A stretch of 26,069 nt of DNA from Deltaproteobacteria bacterium (GTDB lineage: Bacteria; Myxococcota_A; UBA796; CAJQPC01), in NCBI GenBank assembly GCA_016717595.1, contig JADKFE010000055.1, positions 1 to 26,069 on the forward strand, in the 5' to 3' direction. Below are positions 1 to 7,184 of this stretch, in pieces. Within the stretch, counting starts at the first letter, position 1; every line of letters begins with the position of its first letter. The notes beneath the pieces were generated by a model. That model did not search any database. It had not been told where the DNA came from and was given only the letters and a program-made list of their open reading frames with translations. The position numbers and the translations under genes are program-made.

Positions 1-1
1 G

Positions 2-172
2 CTTGCTCATGGTCGCTGGTTTATCACAGCGGGCGCGGATGGCTCAACGTGTAGCGGCGCCGCGATGCTTGAGACGTCTAAGGGAGACGCCCCTTCTGCC
101 CCTTCTGCCCCGTTCCTGGAGCCCGAATCCCCACAACCAGCGCAGGGGCCGGCCCCATACGCGCTAACATAG
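2..172 (+). CDS. Possible 3' remnant of a gene cut by the IS element
   Basis: Frame 2 is open from the window edge and gives about 56 codons before a TAG that lies inside the left inverted repeat of the insertion sequence. The translation contains HGRWFITAGADGSTCSGA and then a Pro/Ala/Ser-rich tail. I do not recognise the family. If real, it is the end of a gene entering from the left whose natural stop was displaced by the insertion. Joining the two flanks across the target duplication keeps the frame open, but the continuation into the repeat region does not look like protein. The call rests only on an open frame and a globular-looking first third, so it is weak. Confidence 0.2.
   Translation, partial: LAHGRWFITAGADGSTCSGAAMLETSKGDAPSAPSAPFLEPESPQPAQGPAPYALT
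145..155. repeat. Left copy of 11-bp target site duplication
   Basis: GGGGCCGGCCC lies directly outside the left inverted repeat and recurs at 1512-1522 outside the right one. It fits the GGG-N5-CCC target consensus known for the IS231 group of the IS4 family. Confidence 0.8.
156..171. repeat. Left terminal inverted repeat of the IS
   Basis: CATACGCGCTAACATA, a perfect 16-bp match to the reverse complement of the right end at 1496-1511. Confidence 0.85.
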
Positions 173-206
173 TGGACACATGATCAGCATCGGATAAAGA
201 TGGCGC

Positions 207-1503
207 ATGTCACGCTCCATCTCTGCCCTGCTCTCGTCCGCGGCCTGGGAAGACCTCACCGCATGGCTGCCCCATGATCTCGACGCGCTCGCCGCCAAGA
301 GCGGCGGTTTCCAGCGTCGTCGGGCGATTCAGTCGCCGCTGGAGTTCCTCCGGCTCGCGCTGGCGTATGGGCTCCTCGACCTCTCACTGCGTTCGGTCGC
401 GGCATGGAGCGCAGATCACGGCCTTGGCCAGCTCTCGGATGTCGCGGTCTTAGGGCGGCTTCGGCGTGGTTGGCCGTTCTTGGAGGCGGTGTTTCAAGCG
501 ATGCTGACCCGTCAGGTGGCCGCGCGGCCCGTCTCGGATCTCCCACGCCGTGTTCGTCTCGTGGACGCTACGACGCTCTCTGCTCCTGGGTCTACTGGCG
601 CCGACTGGCGTCTTCACGCGAGCTACGACCTCTCGACCGGCACGGTGGACGCCGTCGAGCTCACCGATGGACGCGGCGCAGAGCACCTGGGGCGCGTCCC
701 GCTCGCCAAGGGTGACCTCGTGGTCGCCGATCGTGGTTACGCACGCGAGGTGCGCATTCGAGAGGCGCTTGAGGTCGGCGCTGACGTCCTCGTGCGTATC
801 GGTCATCGAGCTGTTCCGCTCATAGACGTGAATGGGGAGGAATTCGACCCAATGAAGTTCGCCACGCGCCGACGCTCCCGGGCAGGAAGACCGCCTCGTA
901 CAGAGGGCGTCGTGGTGTACCTCCGCTCCGACAGCCAGCGCGCCCGGCCATTGCGGCTGGTCGTGGTGAGGAAGGCTGCAGGCGCCACAGAGCGCGCTCA
1001 AACCCACATCAACCGGGAGGCGCAGCGGAGAGGAACGCAGCCTTCAGCGCGGACGCTGGCCGCAGCGCGCTTTGTGTTTTTGCTCACCAGCATCCCCGCG
1101 AGCGAGGCCGACGAGACCGCCATGGCCGAGCTGTACCGCCTCCGATGGCAGATTGAGCTCGCCTTTAAGCGGTGGAAGTCTCTGCTTGGCATCGACCAGC
1201 TTCGCGCCGACGACCCCAACCTGGCCCGCGCGTACATCTACTCCAAACTCATTGGTGTTGTCCTCGCCGACACGATCGCTCGCCAATGGCGGGCTTTTTC
1301 CCCCTACGGCGTCCCCCTTGGGGATCGGCCTATGGCGCGTCTGGAGTAGCGCCGTCCACAACATCGCAATGGCGGTCATGGGCTACCTCAGCCCGAGGCA
1401 CATTCGACGCGCGGATGCGCCGAGTCGGAGACGCCTGCTGGAGTCCCGTCGGAGACGACGCCTACAGGTCACGCCGAGAGGGCCTTGGGGTGACTTATGT
1501 TAG
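207..1503 (+). CDS. IS4-family DDE transposase (one frameshift near 1320)
   Basis: This transposase would catalyse cut-and-paste movement of the surrounding element. The main frame (207-1349) carries the DDE residues D120 (RLVDATTL), D175 (VVADRGYA) and E317. E317 lies in the IS4 signature Y-x2-R-x3-E-x6-K, seen here as Y310, R313, E317 and K324. The uninterrupted frame ends early at 1349 after 380 residues. Removing one G from the GGGG at 1320-1323 continues into GLWRVWSSAVHNIAMAVMGY and stops at the TAG at 1501-1503, inside the right inverted repeat, giving about 431 residues. That is the normal length and gene-to-end layout for the family. All catalytic residues precede the break. The frameshift is either a homopolymer sequencing error or an inactivating mutation. 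Confidence 0.88.
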
Positions 1504-1511
1504 CGCGTATG
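1496..1511. repeat. Right terminal inverted repeat of the IS
   Basis: TATGTTAGCGCGTATG, the exact reverse complement of 156-171. The TAG in it is the frame-corrected transposase stop codon. Confidence 0.85.
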
Positions 1512-1522
1512 GGGGCCGGCCC
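1512..1522. repeat. Right copy of 11-bp target site duplication
   Basis: GGGGCCGGCCC, identical to 145-155 and directly outside the right inverted repeat. Confidence 0.8.
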
Positions 1523-1623
1523 CGCGTGTGGGGGTGAGCGGGTGTCTCTCGCGGGAGCTCTGGAGCGCTCCGAAGCGCGTGATGCGCGAGAGGAGCGCGG
1601 AAGCGCAGCGACTTCCGGCCCAG

Positions 1624-1721
1624 GACGGGCCGGGAGGAGCGTTCCCGCGAGAGGCACCCCGAGCCCCATCACGAACAGGGGCCGACCCCCGCGCGTTGAG
1701 ATCGCCCCGACGCTCAACGCC
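1624..1721. repeat. 98-bp direct repeat, copy 1
   Basis: It begins GACGGGCCGGGAGGAGCG and ends CCCCGACGCTCAACGCC, and is base-for-base identical to 1788-1885, 164 bp downstream. Similarity continues weakly past the end (both copies reach CACCGAG-like sequence). The unit contains GGGGCCGACCC at 1678-1688, which also fits the IS target pattern GGG-N5-CCC. Confidence 0.9.
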
Positions 1722-1787
1722 GGTCATGCCACCGAGAGCCCAACCCCAGCCGCCCCCAACCCCTCGACGAGTCGACCGCACCCCCCT

Positions 1788-1885
1788 GACGGGCCGGGAG
1801 GAGCGTTCCCGCGAGAGGCACCCCGAGCCCCATCACGAACAGGGGCCGACCCCCGCGCGTTGAGATCGCCCCGACGCTCAACGCC
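1788..1885. repeat. 98-bp direct repeat, copy 2
   Basis: Identical to 1624-1721. Its unoccupied GGG-N5-CCC site is at 1842-1852. Confidence 0.9.
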
Positions 1886-1956
1886 CCGGATCCCACCGAG
1901 CGCCCAAACCGAGACGCCACCAAGCTGGAGGCCCGCTGTGAGCGGTGCCCCGACGC

Positions 1957-2502
1957 TCACCCCTCCTCCTTCCCCTTCCCCCGAAACACCCCGAGCTGCG
2001 ACACCAACCCCACCGCCAACAACCCGGCGAAGATCAGCGGCCGCTCCTGCCAGCCCAGGCTCCAGGTGATCAACATCGCGCCCAAGGTGGCGGTGATCGG
2101 CTTGAGCGCCCAGCGGAAGAGGGCAGGGAACAGGAGCAGGCCCAACACGCCGCCCACGAGGGAGACCGTCCACGGGGCCTCGCCCGGGCGGAACAGCGGC
2201 CACAGCCACAGGGCCGCGGTGCCGGTGATCACCGCGCCGATGCCCCAGATGGCGAACCGTTCGACGCTGCGGCACAAGGCCGCGCCCGCGGCGCCGACGA
2301 TCACCGCGGCCAGGCCGAGCATCGTGGGATCGATGGAGATGGGCAAGGAGAGCACCAGCGCCACGCCCAGCGCGAAGCCCGGCGCCATGATCACGAAGGG
2401 GTAGATGCGCGCCCCGGCGAGCAAGATGATGACGCCGATGAGCGCCATCGCGCCGCGCGGGAGCTGAAGCAGCAGGTCGCCGAAGGACTGGATCACGGGC
2501 AT
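1957..2502 (-). CDS. Multi-pass membrane protein, possibly TM198/DUF4203-like
   Basis: This 181-residue protein is mostly hydrophobic. It has roughly six or seven membrane-spanning stretches, for example around residues 15-35, 38-55, 60-80, 85-105, 113-130 and 135-165, and a charged tail (RGKGKEEG). The Gly-rich pattern of short hydrophobic hairpins resembles TM7S3/TM198-type (DUF4203) bacterial proteins, but no diagnostic motif is visible. It stands alone and is divergent from the plus-strand operon that starts at 2636, with 133 bp between them. The ATG at 2502 is the only good start before the hydrophobic segments. Function is unknown. Confidence 0.7.
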   Translation of the reverse strand: MPVIQSFGDLLLQLPRGAMALIGVIILLAGARIYPFVIMAPGFALGVALVLSLPISIDPTMLGLAAVIVGAAGAALCRSVERFAIWGIGAVITGTAALWLWPLFRPGEAPWTVSLVGGVLGLLLFPALFRWALKPITATLGAMLITWSLGWQERPLIFAGLLAVGLVSQLGVFRGKGKEEG

Positions 2503-2635
2503 GGGCGGCTCCGAGGAGAGGGCCGAAGTTTAACGCGGAGATCCGCCGCGCTGTCGGGCTTGGTCGTCGGCATGCACGGCGCGGGATGCGATGATGCGGA
2601 GGCACCCGCCTCATTGGCCCGTGTCAGAGCCCACC

Positions 2636-3874
2636 ATGTCCCGCTTCGTGCTCCTCTCGATCCTTGGCTTGGCCTGCGCGCCTCGGGCCACCACCTCACC
2701 GCCGCCCGCGCCTTGGGAGCGTGTGTCCGAGCCCACGCCGCTGTCGAAGGCCGCCACGATCCGCGGCTTCATGGCCTTGGCCCTGGGTGAGGGGGTGGAG
2801 GCCGAGCGCGCCTTCGCCCGGGCCTTGCTGTTTGACCCCGGCGGGCTCACGCCGATGGTCGGGCACGGTCAGGCGCTCTTGGCGCTCGGGCGTGTGGACG
2901 AGGCGAAGACCGCGCTGGGGGAGGCGCTCGGCGCTGGCGCCGAGGTCGTCGCGCCGCGGGCGCTGGGGGAGGCGCTTTTTAAGGTGGGCGCGGCGGAGGA
3001 GGCCCGGGGGGTGCTCCACCGCTGGAGCCTCACGGCGAGCGCCCCCGCGGTGGAGCACGCCGAGCGCGCCCGGCTGGCCTTGGTGTTGGGGGCCCAGGAC
3101 GAGGCGCGGGAGAGCCTTCGGTGGGCGATTCAGGGCGGGGTGCGAGATCCGGCGCTGATCTCGGCGTGGGTGGGGCTCGTCGCCGCGAGGCCAGGGGAGG
3201 GGATCGGCGTGATCGAGGCCGCCGCCCAGGCCGCGCCCGCAGACGTCGCGCTGAACCTCGCGCTGTTGCAGCTCGCCTGGAGGGCCGGGGACGCCCGGGC
3301 GGCGCAGATCGCGCTGTGGCGCCTGGAGGAGCCGCCGGAGGAGCCCACGGCCTTGGTGAACCGCTGGCTGTCGCGTCCGCCAGAGGAGGTGCGCCGCCTC
3401 GCCGCCTTCGCCCCCGAGGATCGGCCCTGTGTGCTCATGGCGGGGGAAGACTGCGCGCACCGCTCGCCGTGGCTCTTGGAGGAGGTGATGATCCTCGACG
3501 ATCCTTCCCAGGCCAAAGAGGGCGTCGGCGCGGCGTTCGTCGCGGTGGAGGCGCTGCTGAACCAAGGAGCCTGGGCCGAGGCTGAGGCCGCGAGTCAGGC
3601 GCTCTTGAGTCAGGCGCCAGGCTGGCCCCCGGCGCTTCTGGCCTTGGGGCGGGCCCAGCTTGCAGGCGGCGACGTGGCGGCGGCGCTTGTGACGCTCGGC
3701 GAGGCCGTGGCCCTGCGACCCCACTGGCCGGGGGCGCTCGTGCTGTGGTCCGAGGCCCTCACCGCCGCTGGTCGCCGCGCCGAGGCCCGCGCCGCGTTAG
3801 AGCGTGCGGCCCGGTCTCCTGCGGCCCCGCCGACCACACGCGCGGCCCTCGCCTCCTTTGGAGCGCTCCCATGA
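2636..3874 (+). CDS. TPR-repeat lipoprotein
   Basis: A 412-residue protein of stacked Ala/Leu-rich helical repeats, probably a periplasmic or outer-membrane-anchored scaffold. I chose the ATG at 2636 over an upstream in-frame one at 2591 because it starts a short signal sequence (MSRFVLLSILGLACAP). The Cys that follows could be lipidated, although the lipobox GLAC is not ideal. TPR-like pairs of helices are clear near the N-terminus (GLTPMVGHGQALLALGRVDE) and again near the C-terminus (PPALLALGRAQLAGGDVAAA). The middle is more divergent. Its stop overlaps the start of the next gene (ATGA), so it heads a translationally coupled operon with a second lipoprotein and a methyltransferase. The specific role is unknown. 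Confidence 0.82.
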   Translation: MSRFVLLSILGLACAPRATTSPPPAPWERVSEPTPLSKAATIRGFMALALGEGVEAERAFARALLFDPGGLTPMVGHGQALLALGRVDEAKTALGEALGAGAEVVAPRALGEALFKVGAAEEARGVLHRWSLTASAPAVEHAERARLALVLGAQDEARESLRWAIQGGVRDPALISAWVGLVAARPGEGIGVIEAAAQAAPADVALNLALLQLAWRAGDARAAQIALWRLEEPPEEPTALVNRWLSRPPEEVRRLAAFAPEDRPCVLMAGEDCAHRSPWLLEEVMILDDPSQAKEGVGAAFVAVEALLNQGAWAEAEAASQALLSQAPGWPPALLALGRAQLAGGDVAAALVTLGEAVALRPHWPGALVLWSEALTAAGRRAEARAALERAARSPAAPPTTRAALASFGALP

Positions 3875-4716
3875 AAACCTCCTTCGCCCCGCTGATCCTG
3901 CTCATCACCTTGGGCTGCGGCCCCAAGCAGCCGCCGCTGCCCGCGGTCGGCGGCTTCGACACCGTGGAGCAGGTCCGCGACGCCGCCTGGGCCCGCGCCG
4001 TGCCCAGCGCGCTTCAGGCGAAGGTCTCGCTGAACATCGACGCCCCGCGCCAGGGCATCAAAGGCACGGCGCGCGGCGGGCTCTTGTTGCATGAGCCTGG
4101 CCATGTGCGCCTCGACCTGTTCTCGCCCATCGGCACGCCGCTGTTGTTCTTGGCGGCGGACGGCGAGGCCCTGCGCCTGTTCTCGACGACGCGGGGGGCG
4201 TTTCTGCAGGCCGAGGACGCTGAGGGCGCGCTGCGCAGCCTCACCGGCGGGGCCGCCGGGCTCAACGACGTGGTGAGCGTGCTCTCTGGGCGCCTGCCCT
4301 TCGCCGGGGCCACGCTGCAAGACTCCAGCCGCGAAGACGGCGTCTCCCGCCTCACCTTCGCCAGCCCTCAAGGGGCGAAGGCCGAGGTGGAGGTGGACGA
4401 GGCGACGCTCACCACCCAGGCCGTGCGGGCGTTCGGCGCGTCGGGGGAGCTGGCGCTCTCCGCCACCTATGGCGCCTATGTCAACGTCGGCGGCGCGCTC
4501 CTGCCAGAGCTGGTCTTGGTCGAGATCCCGCCCTTGGACATGCGCCTCACCCTCACCCTGTCGAGCTGGGAGGTGCTGGCTGAAGTGCCCACGACCTTCG
4601 TGCTCACGCCCCCCGAAGGCATCGTGCCCCAAGACCTCCTCGCGCTGTTGGCCACCTTGGCCGCCTTGGCCCCCGCCGCCGCGCCACCCCCGTCCTCCCC
4701 CGAGCCTACGCCATGA
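3871..4716 (+). CDS. LolB/DUF4292-like outer membrane lipoprotein
   Basis: A 281-residue protein with a lipoprotein signal (MKTSFAPLILLITLGCGPK; candidate lipidated Cys16). After a short linker comes a beta-rich region that starts ALQAKVSLNIDAP and includes GHVRLDLFSPIGTPLLFL. This is the pattern of the LolA/LolB-like half-barrel found in DUF4292 lipoproteins. A Pro/Ala/Ser-rich tail ends the protein. By family analogy it would handle or sense lipids or lipoproteins at the outer membrane, but that is inference. The start is fixed by the ATGA overlap with the TPR gene, and the same overlap links it to the downstream methyltransferase. An upstream in-frame start at 3745 would destroy the signal peptide. 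Confidence 0.7.
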   Translation: MKTSFAPLILLITLGCGPKQPPLPAVGGFDTVEQVRDAAWARAVPSALQAKVSLNIDAPRQGIKGTARGGLLLHEPGHVRLDLFSPIGTPLLFLAADGEALRLFSTTRGAFLQAEDAEGALRSLTGGAAGLNDVVSVLSGRLPFAGATLQDSSREDGVSRLTFASPQGAKAEVEVDEATLTTQAVRAFGASGELALSATYGAYVNVGGALLPELVLVEIPPLDMRLTLTLSSWEVLAEVPTTFVLTPPEGIVPQDLLALLATLAALAPAAAPPPSSPEPTP

Positions 4717-5783
4717 CCACCAGCCCCTTCGCCCTCGTCCTCTGCCAAGCGGGGGCCGAGCCCTGGCTCAAACAAGAGCTGGCCCGGGTTCGCCCCGACC
4801 TGCACGCCAGCTACCAGCGCCCCGGCGTGGTCACCTTCAAGGCCATGGGTGAGCCCTTCCGCCCCGATGAGGCCCCAAGCTCGGTGTTCGCCCGGGTGTG
4901 GGCCTGCGCGGCGGGGCCGGTGAAGTCCATCGAGGACGCCCTCGCCGTCGCCGAGCGGGTCAACGCCACCCACCTCTGGATCGCCCCCCGCGACCAGGGC
5001 CTCCCCGACATGGTGCCGCCGCTGCGCATCGACGAGGTCAACCGCCACGCCGCTGAGGTCGAGGCCGAGCTGCGCGCCTCGGGCCGCTTCGCTGAGGGTG
5101 AGCCCAACAAGGGCGATCGTGTGCTCAACGTCGTCACCAGCCCCGGTGAGCCCTTGGTGGTGGGCTGGCACGACCACGGCCCCGGCCGCCACCACGGCCC
5201 CGGCGGGCGGATGCCCGTGGCCCCGCGCCCCGACGCGCCCTCACGCGCCTACGCGAAGATGGCTGAAGGGCTCTATTGGTCCGGCGCGGCCGTCGGCGGC
5301 AAAGACATGGTGCTGGAGCTCGGCAGCGCGCCCGGCGGCGGCACCTTGGCGCTTCTCGAGCGCGGCGCCCGGGTGCTCGCCGTAGACACCCAGCCCATGG
5401 ACGACAGCCTGCTCGTGAACCCGTCGATGCGCTGGATCCGCCGCGCCGCCGGGGACCTACGGTTTGAGGAGCTGCCCTTGCAGGAGGTCACCTGGATCGC
5501 CTGCGACATCCACCTCGCCCCGGTGCTCGCGCTGAACATGGTCCGCCGCTTCGTGGTGCCCGTGCGTGACCACCTCAAGGGCCTCTTGTTGACCCTAAAG
5601 CTCAACGACGACGCCACGGTGGAGTCTCTGCCGCGGCTGTTTGAGCAGATTCAGGGCTGGGGCGCGCGGGAGGTGCGGGCCCTTCAGCTCCCCTCAAACC
5701 GCCACGACATCTTCGTCTACGCGCCCTTTGACCGCCCGGTCAAGTCCCGAAGCACCAAGCGACCTGGACCATCTCGACGTTAA
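4713..5783 (+). CDS. RlmM/FtsJ-like 2'-O-ribose RNA methyltransferase
   Basis: A 356-residue SAM-dependent methyltransferase resembling RlmM, which 2'-O-methylates C2498 of 23S rRNA. The first ~170 residues form a divergent N-terminal region ending in a His/Gly-rich loop (WHDHGPGRHHGPGG). The catalytic domain has the SAM loop LELGSAPGGGTLALLE (201-216), an acidic ribose-binding position in AVDTQPMDD, and candidate catalytic residues K182 (RAYAKMAEG), D265 (IACDIH) and K296 (LLTLKL). The usual final Glu of the K-D-K-E tetrad is not obvious. The matching segment reads SNRHDIFVY, so the exact chemistry or target may differ. It is coupled to the upstream lipoprotein gene by an ATGA overlap, and its last 44 bp overlap the opposing gene 5740-6219. 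Confidence 0.75.
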   Translation: MTTSPFALVLCQAGAEPWLKQELARVRPDLHASYQRPGVVTFKAMGEPFRPDEAPSSVFARVWACAAGPVKSIEDALAVAERVNATHLWIAPRDQGLPDMVPPLRIDEVNRHAAEVEAELRASGRFAEGEPNKGDRVLNVVTSPGEPLVVGWHDHGPGRHHGPGGRMPVAPRPDAPSRAYAKMAEGLYWSGAAVGGKDMVLELGSAPGGGTLALLERGARVLAVDTQPMDDSLLVNPSMRWIRRAAGDLRFEELPLQEVTWIACDIHLAPVLALNMVRRFVVPVRDHLKGLLLTLKLNDDATVESLPRLFEQIQGWGAREVRALQLPSNRHDIFVYAPFDRPVKSRSTKRPGPSRR

Positions 5784-6219
5784 ACGACACCCCGCCGCCT
5801 TGGGCCACACCCAAGGCGAGGGCCGGGCCGGAGAGCACCCAGGCCCCTTGGTCAAAGGCCAGGGGACGGGCCACGCCGCGCACGGAGAGCACCGGGCCGT
5901 CGCGTAGGGTGAGCGCGTCGGGGGTGAAGCGCTGCACCCGGCCGCCCACAAACGCCGAGACCTCCACGCCGACGCCGGGGCGCCAATGGCCGACGGTGCC
6001 CGAGGCGAGCAGGCCCAGGCCCAGCTCCGCGCTGGCGGGCAAAAACAGGCGCCCGCCCACGTCGCCATAGGCCGAGAGGTGGTGGGTGATCGGCAGGCGC
6101 AGCCCGGCGCTGGCCCCGAAGCCGCCCATGACCACGTCGCTGCCGACGTAGCCCGCGTCCACGGCGAAGGTCAGCTCGGCGGCCTCGGCGAAGCCCACCA
6201 TCCACAAAAAGAGGCTCAC
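5740..6219 (-). CDS. Small outer-membrane beta-barrel-like protein
   Basis: A 159-residue protein with a short N-terminal hydrophobic segment ending FAEAAE, which looks like a signal peptide. Alternating hydrophobic and polar strands rich in Gly, Val and aromatic residues follow, for example LTFAVDAGYVGSDVVMGGF, and the sequence ends in a strand-like CFGT. This pattern suggests an eight-strand barrel or a surface beta protein, but I recognise no family. It is the last gene of a minus-strand operon: its start overlaps the stop of the M28 peptidase gene by 4 bp. Its 3' end runs 44 bp into the convergent methyltransferase gene. Function is unknown. Confidence 0.65.
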   Translation of the reverse strand: MSLFLWMVGFAEAAELTFAVDAGYVGSDVVMGGFGASAGLRLPITHHLSAYGDVGGRLFLPASAELGLGLLASGTVGHWRPGVGVEVSAFVGGRVQRFTPDALTLRDGPVLSVRGVARPLAFDQGAWVLSGPALALGVAQGGGVSFNVEMVQVAWCFGT

Positions 6220-7184
6220 TCCGCCTCCTCGGCCATGGCCCAGGCCCCGGCGACGACGAGCTGGCCCACCTGGGTCAAGAAGCCGTAGTCCAAGGTGTCG
6301 GGGAGGTCGGTCTCGGTGTGGTAGTGCTCGTTTCGGAAGTTGGTGGTGTCGGTCAAGAACAGGCCGGGCGTGCCTTGGGCCCAGGCCTGGGAGTGGTCGG
6401 AGCGGTGGAAGTCGCCGGTGCCGGGGCTGCGGTGATCGTCGCTGCCCACCGCACCCTGGAGCGCCAACGGCTCGGGCAAGGCCCCGGCGAGCTGGCCCAT
6501 GATGAGCGCCTCCCGGGCGGCCACGTCGTTCGCCATGAGCACGATGAAGTCGCCGACCTCGGGCAAGGTGAAGCCCGGCGGGGCCACCTGGCTGCCGGCC
6601 TCGGAAGAGGCGAAGCCCACGGAGTCCATGTTGATCACGAGGCGGACGTCGTCCTCAGTGTGGCGGCGGAAGTAGCGGGCGCTGCCGATGAGCCCGACCT
6701 CTTCAGCGTCAAAGGCCACGATGCGTATGGTGCGCGCGTGCTGTTTGCCGATGAGCGCCCGAGCCAGCTCCAAGAGCACGGCGACCCCGGAGGAGTTGTC
6801 ATCGGCGCCTTGGTACCAGACGTCGTAGTGCGCGGTGACGAGCACCACCTCGTCCGGCCGGGTGGCGCCAGGAAACTCGACGACGATGTTGTGGACCTCC
6901 CAGCCCTCGCCGCTGTGGTCCTCGATCTTGAAGTCGACCCCAAGCTTAGCGAAGGCGGCGAGGAGCGTGGCCTCGCCGCCCCGGCGTTTGTGGGGCCGAT
7001 CCCACGGCGACACCACCTCGCCTGGGTCCGCGGCGTGGGCCTCGACCAGCATCGCCACGTCGTCGGTGAGGCGTGTGGTGTCCACCTCTTCAGCGACGGC
7101 GAGGGCCGCGCTTAACTGACCCTCGGTCAATAACTCTGGGGCCGGGGCGCAGCCCAAGGCGGCGAGCACAAGAAGCGGGCTCAA
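6216..7184 (-). CDS. M28-family zinc metallopeptidase, lipoprotein
   Basis: A 322-residue predicted aminopeptidase that would remove residues from peptides outside the cytoplasm. The M28 ligand set is complete and in order: H119 (VTAHYD), bridging D128 (QGADDNSSG), catalytic E161 with ligand E162 (AFDAEEVGLIGS), D187 (NMDSVG) and H289 (EHYHTETD). The N-terminus MSPLLVLAALGCAPAP is a short lipoprotein signal with a candidate lipidated Cys12, so it is likely anchored in the envelope. It sits between two small beta-rich envelope proteins with 4-bp overlaps on both sides, implying coupled translation and possibly a shared complex. No key residue is missing. Substrate cannot be read from sequence. 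Confidence 0.9.
   Translation of the reverse strand: MSPLLVLAALGCAPAPELLTEGQLSAALAVAEEVDTTRLTDDVAMLVEAHAADPGEVVSPWDRPHKRRGGEATLLAAFAKLGVDFKIEDHSGEGWEVHNIVVEFPGATRPDEVVLVTAHYDVWYQGADDNSSGVAVLLELARALIGKQHARTIRIVAFDAEEVGLIGSARYFRRHTEDDVRLVINMDSVGFASSEAGSQVAPPGFTLPEVGDFIVLMANDVAAREALIMGQLAGALPEPLALQGAVGSDDHRSPGTGDFHRSDHSQAWAQGTPGLFLTDTTNFRNEHYHTETDLPDTLDYGFLTQVGQLVVAGAWAMAEEAE

Larger units (their letters stand above)
156..1511 (+). mobile_element. IS4-family insertion sequence, complete, 1356 bp
   Basis: The element is bounded by perfect 16-bp terminal inverted repeats (CATACGCGCTAACATA at 156-171 and its reverse complement at 1496-1511). It is flanked by an 11-bp direct duplication of GGGGCCGGCCC. 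It carries one transposase gene on the plus strand that starts about 50 bp inside the left end and stops within the right repeat. Size, single-gene organisation, YREK motif, duplication length and GGG-N5-CCC target all fit IS4-family elements, closest in style to the IS231 group. The intact ends and perfect duplication suggest recent insertion, although the transposase frame is broken once. Confidence 0.88.
1523..1956. other. Non-coding, repeat-rich spacer
   Basis: I see no credible gene here. Open frames exist on both strands but are Pro/Arg/Ala/Gly-rich and simply follow the GC content. The stretch holds the two 98-bp direct repeats described separately. It also holds inverted pieces of the same repeat: CTCTCGCGGGA near 1544 is the exact reverse complement of TCCCGCGAGAG near 1643. 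The spacer could be a scar of repeat expansion or a structured intergenic element. Confidence 0.6.

Noticed and set aside
61..115. CCCCTTCTG tandem near the left edge considered as a possible CRISPR-like or satellite repeat
   Set aside because: Only two and a half 9-bp units; too short to be more than local slippage.
1724..2614. Long minus-strand open frame of 296 codons over the repeats and the membrane protein gene
   Set aside because: Its translation is Arg/Gly/Ala-rich with no motif and lies antisense-in-phase to the real membrane protein gene; it is a GC-driven shadow.
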